Source: Pelagicoccus mobilis
GTDB lineage: Bacteria; Verrucomicrobiota; Verrucomicrobiia; Opitutales; Opitutaceae
Direction: 5' to 3'
Length of the DNA: 64,000 nucleotides
NCBI RefSeq assembly: GCF_016595505.1
Contig: NZ_JAENIL010000012.1
Coordinates: 1-64,000, forward strand
In this document: positions 60,148 through 64,000 of the stretch, piece after piece
Layout: every line of letters begins with the position of its first letter
Position numbering within the stretch: position 1 is the first letter of the stretch
Position numbers and translations under genes: made by a program
Notes under the pieces: generated by a model
Databases searched by the model: none
What the model was told of the DNA's origin: nothing
Seen by the model: only the letters and a program-made list of their open reading frames with translations

Positions 60148-60181
60148 GGTGGAAGCTGTTGTTTGGTGAAGTTGCGTCGGG

Positions 60182-60207
60182 GAATCGCGTGACAAGCACG
60201 CTCCCAC
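60182..60207 (-). repeat. REP-like hairpin, family C
   Basis: Stem GCGTG/CACGC around ACAAG, foot CTCCCAC. It lies between the kinase and the mtfA-like gene, five bases after the mtfA-like stop. Confidence 0.9.
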
Positions 60208-60212
60208 TAGGA

Positions 60213-61037
60213 TTACCAGGTGATGGGATCGAGGCGGTAGTAGTTTTTTAGGATCTTGTACACCTCTGGGCGCTTGCGTTTGAGTTGCTTGGGCTTCTCG
60301 AAGAAGGCTTCGGTGGCGACGGCGAAAAATTCGGCGTAGTTGGTGGCTCCGTAGTGGTCGAGGACGGAGCGGTGCCCTTTGGTGGCTTTCTTGACTTGGA
60401 TGTCGTATTCGCGGGTGAATACGTCGGCCCAGGCGGCGAAGGCGGATCTGTGCTCGAAGATTGGGACGCCGTCGGCGACTCCGTCTTCTTGGTCGAGCTG
60501 GTGGGCGAACTCGTGGAGGGTGACGTTGTGGCCGTCGTGGATGTTGACGGCTCCGCGTTTGGCTGAGTCCCAGGCGAGGATGACGGTACCGGTGGTCCAG
60601 GATTCGCCGAGGCGGTAGGTTGGGTTGTCGGGGTCGAAGTTGGGGGAGCGAGGGGAGTCGGTGAAGGCGCTGGGGTAGATGATGATGTTGTTGAGGCGGG
60701 GGTAGCGTTTGTTTTCGCGACCGACGGTGAGGAGGCAGGCTTGGGCGGCGACGGTGACGCGGATCTCGTCGGTGATTTCAACTCCGCCTTGGCCTTCGAA
60801 ACTGACTTCGGCGAGGAAGAGTTTGATGTTGGTTTCGAGGCGTTCGCGGAAGCGTTTGGGGAGCTTGGTTACGAGGGGGACGTTTTGGTGGAGGATGGCG
60901 TCCCAAGTGGCGGAGAAGTCGGTGGCGAGGACTTCTTCTTTCTTCGTCCTTAGCCTCCGGGCGAAGAGGTACTGGCCGCCGAAGAGTAGGGCGGGGATGC
61001 CGAGGAAGACGAAGAGGAGGATGTAGGTCGGGTTGAT
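60213..61037 (-). CDS. MtfA-like M90 zinc peptidase lacking a canonical start
   Basis: Conserved over about 270 residues: a membrane helix (YILLFVFLGIPALLFGGQYL), RIxV-like VEITDEIRVTVAAQACLL, YPSAFTDSPR, TGTVILAWDSAKRG and the zinc motif HEFAHQLDQEDG, followed by FEHRSAFAAWADVFTREYD and NYAEFFAVATEAFFEKP. This is the MtfA family, which in E. coli tunes the Mlc repressor. Between the upstream TAA (61044-61046) and the helix the codons are ACC ACC ATC AAC CCG ACC TAC ATC; no ATG, GTG or TTG occurs. ATC at 61035-61037 is the best candidate. Loss of a start, an error, or a rare AUC start are possible. The gene is absent from start-codon-based ORF lists. Confidence 0.82.
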   Translation of the reverse strand: MNPTYILLFVFLGIPALLFGGQYLFARRLRTKKEEVLATDFSATWDAILHQNVPLVTKLPKRFRERLETNIKLFLAEVSFEGQGGVEITDEIRVTVAAQACLLTVGRENKRYPRLNNIIIYPSAFTDSPRSPNFDPDNPTYRLGESWTTGTVILAWDSAKRGAVNIHDGHNVTLHEFAHQLDQEDGVADGVPIFEHRSAFAAWADVFTREYDIQVKKATKGHRSVLDHYGATNYAEFFAVATEAFFEKPKQLKRKRPEVYKILKNYYRLDPITW

Positions 61038-61124
61038 GGTGGTTTAGGGATATAGTTCGAAAAAATGTGGATCTTAATCTTACGCCTGCTCTTCCTCTTG
61101 ATTTTGGTGGAGGGGGATCGTGAT

Positions 61125-61150
61125 TAGGATTATGAGGATGATTAGGATTG
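61125..61150 (+). repeat. GATTATGAGGATGATTAGG motif at the mnmA end
   Basis: Reads GATTAGGATTATGAGG then ATGATTAGGA; two GATTAGGAT units flank a GATTATGAGGATGA piece like the minisatellite before imuB. It overlaps the mnmA stop codon. Confidence 0.45.
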
Positions 61151-62230
61151 GATTTTGGTGTAGATGCCGCCGCCTAGGAGTTTGGGGCCGTCGTAGAAGG
61201 CTATGATTTGGCCGAGGGCTAGGGCGCGTTGGGGTTCGTCGAAGATGACTTCGATGGTTTCTGGTGAAATGCGTTTGCAGGTGATGGCGACGCGGGGGTC
61301 GCGGTAGCGGACTTTGGCCTCGATCTTGCAGTCGTCGGGGAAGGGTTCGCCGGTGTAGCTGAGGCCGGAGATCTCGCAGCGGCTGGAGTAGAGGCCGGGA
61401 GCGGAGGGGGCTTCGAAGGAGACGAGCAGGGCGTTTCGCTGTATGTCCTTTCCGACTACGACGTAGAAGTTGTTGTCGGAGTTGGAGGGGACTCCGATGC
61501 CGCGGCGTTGTCCGATGGTGAAGTAGTGGAGGCCGCGGTGTTCGCCGAGCGTCTTGTCGTCGTCGGCGCGGATGATGGGGCCGGGGCGGTCGGGCACGTA
61601 TTCGCGAAGGAAGTCGGACATCTTGATGTTGCCGATGAAGCAGATGCCTTGGCTGTCCTTTTTGGCGGCGTTGGGGAGATTGTGTTTTTGGGCGAGCTCG
61701 CGGAGCTGAGGCTTGAGGAGATGGCCTACGGGGAAGCGGGCGCGGGCGACCTGGTCGGGTCGCATCATGGCGAGGAAGTAGGTTTGGTCTTTGTTGGGAT
61801 CGGCTCCCTCGATGATGGCTCTTGGGGAGTCGGCTGTCTCTTCCTGGAGTTGGGCGTAATGGCCGGTGGCGACTTCGGAGAATCCGTTTTCGAGGGCGTA
61901 GTCGAGGAAGACGCCGAACTTGATCTCGCGGTTGCACATGACGTCGGGGTTGGGGGTGACGCCGGATTGGTAGCCTTCGAGCAGGTAGTCGACGATGCGG
62001 GATCGGTACTCGTGCATGAGGTTGACGACGCGGAAAGGGATGCCGAGGGAGTCGGCCACGGCGGCGGCGTCTTCGATGTCCTGCTGCCAGGGGCAGTCGC
62101 CGAGGATATTGTCCTCGTTGATCCAGTTTTTCATGTAGGCGCCCTCGATGTCGTAGCCTTGCTCTTTGAGGAGCAGGGCGGCGACGGCGGAATCAACGCC
62201 TCCTGACATGGCGACTAGGATTTTGGACAT
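61142..62230 (-). CDS. mnmA: tRNA 2-thiouridylase MnmA
   Basis: Adenylates and thiolates U34 of Lys, Glu and Gln tRNAs. The 362-residue product has the PP-loop [19 protein letters not shown], the catalytic Cys pair in [14 protein letters not shown] and SQGICFIGN, and the tRNA-recognition [12 protein letters not shown]. Sulfur would come from a persulfide relay; in E. coli TusBCD/TusE, elsewhere directly from IscS. A DsrC/TusE-like gene lies 3.3 kb away. Its start ATG 62230 is standard. Confidence 0.95.
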   Translation of the reverse strand: MSKILVAMSGGVDSAVAALLLKEQGYDIEGAYMKNWINEDNILGDCPWQQDIEDAAAVADSLGIPFRVVNLMHEYRSRIVDYLLEGYQSGVTPNPDVMCNREIKFGVFLDYALENGFSEVATGHYAQLQEETADSPRAIIEGADPNKDQTYFLAMMRPDQVARARFPVGHLLKPQLRELAQKHNLPNAAKKDSQGICFIGNIKMSDFLREYVPDRPGPIIRADDDKTLGEHRGLHYFTIGQRRGIGVPSNSDNNFYVVVGKDIQRNALLVSFEAPSAPGLYSSRCEISGLSYTGEPFPDDCKIEAKVRYRDPRVAITCKRISPETIEVIFDEPQRALALGQIIAFYDGPKLLGGGIYTKIQS

Positions 62231-62290
62231 GGATGCTTTTGGATCTGGTTGTGTTGTGCCGGCTGGGACCCGACTTCGCTTTTCAAGCTA

Positions 62291-62316
62291 CGGCGGGCAG
62301 ACAGCGGGCGCTACCT
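62291..62316 (-). repeat. REP-like hairpin, family E (degenerate)
   Basis: Reads CGGCGGGCAGACAGC then GGGCGCTACCT; the GTAG-type foot is kept but the stem is imperfect. It lies between the divergent mnmA and nucleotidyltransferase-like genes. Confidence 0.6.
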
Positions 62317-62334
62317 TTTGTTTGCGGGAAGGTA

Positions 62335-62366
62335 CGTGGGAATTGGGAAGTGTGAAGTGTGAATTT
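62335..62366 (+). repeat. GTGAAGTGTGAA repeat (family J)
   Basis: Reads GTGGGAATTGGGAAGTGTG then AAGTGTGAATTTTGAG; two GAAGTGTG units. Similar to 6471-6500. Confidence 0.4.
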
Positions 62367-62437
62367 TGAGGGCTGGGATTATGAGCTGGCGTTTTGCGCG
62401 TATAAGCGCGAGTAAGGGTTTCCCCAATTATCTCTCT

Positions 62438-63166
62438 ATGAAGACCTTGATGACCGCCGAGGAATTTACTGATGCGTTGAAAGATGCTCTGGGCGACCGC
62501 TTGACGATGGTCGCTCTTTTCGGGTCGGCGGCTACTGGGGAGACGGCGGAGAGCTATTCGGACGTGAACATCATGGTGGTGTGTACTCAGCTGGGGGTGG
62601 AGGAGCTGGACGCGATCGCTCTGCTTTCTCGTAAGTGGGCGAAGATGGGGAATCCGCCGCCGCTGATGTTCGCTTTGGAGCGGCTGATGAATTCGTCGCA
62701 CGTTTTTCCGATCGAGCTTCTAGATATAAAGGAGAACCACCGGGTGCTCTTTGGACGGGACGTGCTGCGGGACCTGCCCATCAGCCAGGCGAATCTGCGT
62801 TTTCAGCTGGAGCATGAGTTGAAGGGGAAGCTGATTCAGCTGCGCGAGGGGTACATGCTGGCGGCGGAGGATTGCGAGTCGTTGGTGAACCTGATGCTGC
62901 GTTCGCTTTCCAATTTCCAGATTATGCTGAAGGCGTCGCTGCGGTTTTATGCGGTGAGCGTGCCGGCTTTGAAGCGGGAGGCGGTGAAGGAGCTTTCGCG
63001 CTATGTGATGTACGATTTGTCTGCCTTCGAGGAGTTGCAGGGGATCAAGGACGGGGATGTGCTTCCGCCGTTTAGCCAGGAGGCTGCGAAGGAGTTGTTT
63101 GAGCGTTATCTGGAGGCGATCGAGCGTTCGGCGGACTTGATCGCGGCGTTGAGCCGACGGGGTTGA
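62438..63166 (+). CDS. nucleotidyltransferase-fold protein
   Basis: A 242-residue protein whose first 90 residues have the minimal nucleotidyltransferase motif LFGSAATGETAESYSDVNIM; the GS and SDVN positions correspond to the GS...DxD metal triad, but the second Asp is replaced by Asn, so catalysis may be lost. The rest is a helical bundle (LRFQLEHELKGKLIQLREGY, NLMLRSLSNFQIMLKASLRF). Such proteins resemble MNT-HEPN or kanamycin-nucleotidyltransferase-like pairs, but no HEPN gene is adjacent. I start at ATG 62438 (MKTLMTAEEFTDAL). Confidence 0.72.
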   Translation: MKTLMTAEEFTDALKDALGDRLTMVALFGSAATGETAESYSDVNIMVVCTQLGVEELDAIALLSRKWAKMGNPPPLMFALERLMNSSHVFPIELLDIKENHRVLFGRDVLRDLPISQANLRFQLEHELKGKLIQLREGYMLAAEDCESLVNLMLRSLSNFQIMLKASLRFYAVSVPALKREAVKELSRYVMYDLSAFEELQGIKDGDVLPPFSQEAAKELFERYLEAIERSADLIAALSRRG

Positions 63167-63309
63167 GCTTTGGGGAGGCGGTTGACTGGGCGTTTTTGCG
63201 CGGTTGGGCGGCGCTGGCTTTCAAAAAGGTAAAATCTATCCCTTCCGCTTGCGATTTTCTTGCTTTGGCATGGATCGTGATTGGTTGATAGGTCCGTCAT
63301 ACACTGGAT

Positions 63310-64000
63310 ATGTCCAATCCGATAGAAAGCAGACACATTCGTAAAGCTTACCTGACTTCCCTGAGGGGAGGGGTGGTAGAGCTCAACAAGGATTGGCGAG
63401 CGTCGCGCTTGCCTCCTATCCGGCTGGAGGGGCGCCGGCATGGTCATCTGACGCTGCACAGTCTGCCGGCTGAGGAGTTCGCGGAACAGAGCGGGTACTA
63501 CGTGGATGATGACGGAAAGGTCGTCTTTGTCTTTTATCCGTCCCGGTATTCGAAAATCGAGTACAAGGGCGTTTCCGTTTTTGTCGCCGGAGGTTTCAAC
63601 GGGTGGCAGAATGCGATCGGAGATAGCGAGTGGGAGCTGAAGCCTGAAAAGGTTTGCGGGCGTCGTGCTTTGGTTTTGCGGAAGGAGATGGAGGTCCTCA
63701 AGTGCGAGGGCGGCTGCCAGTTCAAGTTCGCCACGGATCAGCATCATTGGTTTTTGCCCGACATGACGGCTCCGAACTTGGTGGAGGACGGGATGGGGAA
63801 CTGGAACTATGTTTACCGTCCGAAGTGGACGGGGCGGCATCGGCTGGGATTTACCTTGGAGAAGCCGATCGAGTTTTCTGAGACCAACGTGTTGTTGTAC
63901 CGTACGCGTAAGGGAACGGAGCGGACCGAGCTTTCATTAGGCACCTTCTTCTTGAGTCTCAAATCGGAGAAGGAGCTGGGGGCTATTGTTGATGGCGATT
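63310..64000 (+). CDS. probable CBM48/E-set N terminus of a glycan enzyme (cut by window end)
   Basis: An open frame from ATG 63310 (MSNPIESRHIRKAYLTSLRG) runs to the window edge, giving 230 codons. The segment VSVFVAGGFNGWQNAIGDSE, with KFATDQHHWFLPDMTAPNLV, resembles the CBM48-like domain that precedes GH13 pullulanases and branching enzymes (motif FNxWQ/D). A second beta-domain follows (LGFTLEKPIEFSETNVLLY). No catalytic domain is within the window, so the reaction is unknown. The frame has no stop over 690 bases. Confidence 0.7.
   Translation, partial: MSNPIESRHIRKAYLTSLRGGVVELNKDWRASRLPPIRLEGRRHGHLTLHSLPAEEFAEQSGYYVDDDGKVVFVFYPSRYSKIEYKGVSVFVAGGFNGWQNAIGDSEWELKPEKVCGRRALVLRKEMEVLKCEGGCQFKFATDQHHWFLPDMTAPNLVEDGMGNWNYVYRPKWTGRHRLGFTLEKPIEFSETNVLLYRTRKGTERTELSLGTFFLSLKSEKELGAIVDGD

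Noticed and set aside
60207-60207. Histidine kinase start at GTG 60207
   Set aside because: The first ten codons (GACLSRDSP) translate a family C hairpin, and the same string appears in shadow frames wherever that hairpin occurs; GTG 60147 is preferred.

Overview
The window is a gene-dense chromosomal stretch with no rRNA, tRNA, CRISPR array, phage block or complete transposon that I could recognise. The gene set suggests a member of the Verrucomicrobiota, probably class Opitutae (Pelagicoccus/Coraliomargarita-like). This rests on the long-form IspG with a large middle domain, an ECF sigma factor fused to a membrane segment and coiled coil, the imuA-imuB-dnaE2 cassette, and very many short GTAG/GGAG/GGGA-headed hairpin repeats at gene ends. 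The lineage is an inference from gene content, not a database result.

Layout. 0-6 kb: a strong terminator and a hairpin repeat, then mpl (murein peptide recycling), class I fumarase, a Bax-inhibitor-1-like membrane protein and the ECF sigma fusion. 6-13.9 kb: a DUF721/DciA-like protein, an enoyl reductase-like MDR enzyme, a RimJ-like acetyltransferase, a cupin, an ABC-type ATPase, an M3 oligopeptidase, a Gfo/Idh/MocA gene broken by one in-frame TAG, and a YugP-like membrane peptidase. 13.9-21.5 kb (all minus): a BadF/GlcNAc-kinase-like gene and a uppS-cdsA-dxr-rseP-ispG cluster that joins the MEP isoprenoid pathway to lipid-carrier and phospholipid synthesis and a site-2 protease. 21.7-27.7 kb: a VWA protein, a membrane-anchored protein, a Tat-exported phosphoesterase and a 904-residue Sel1-repeat protein. 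28-31 kb: pyrR-pyrB-pyrC. 31-35.3 kb: a cupin and a cluster of five GNAT domains, one fused to a P-loop kinase-like domain through a repeat. 35.4-46.7 kb: gpmI, a NAL1-like serine protease, an aminotransferase, a glutathione peroxidase, cupins, small Cys-rich proteins, an S9 peptidase and an exported alpha-helical protein. 46.9-52.8 kb: imuA-imuB-dnaE2 mutagenic repair genes, the last two carrying in-frame hairpin repeats. 53.6-58.4 kb: a PocR-AraC regulator divergent from FadL-SQR-DsrC-DsrE2, a compact sulfide/persulfide-handling operon. 58.4-64 kb: a soluble GAF-GAF histidine kinase, an mtfA-like peptidase lacking any canonical start codon, mnmA, a nucleotidyltransferase-fold protein and the start of a probable CBM48-containing glycan enzyme that runs off the window.

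The most striking layer is the repeats. About 28 short hairpins of several sub-families have conserved loops and feet, while their stems change in compensated pairs between copies. All have the same polarity over 64 kb regardless of gene direction. They crowd at stop codons, where the head often supplies the TAG itself, and they sit inside imuB, dnaE2 and possibly ispG. This looks like a REP/RAYT-type system that also remodels proteins; no RAYT transposase gene lies in the window.
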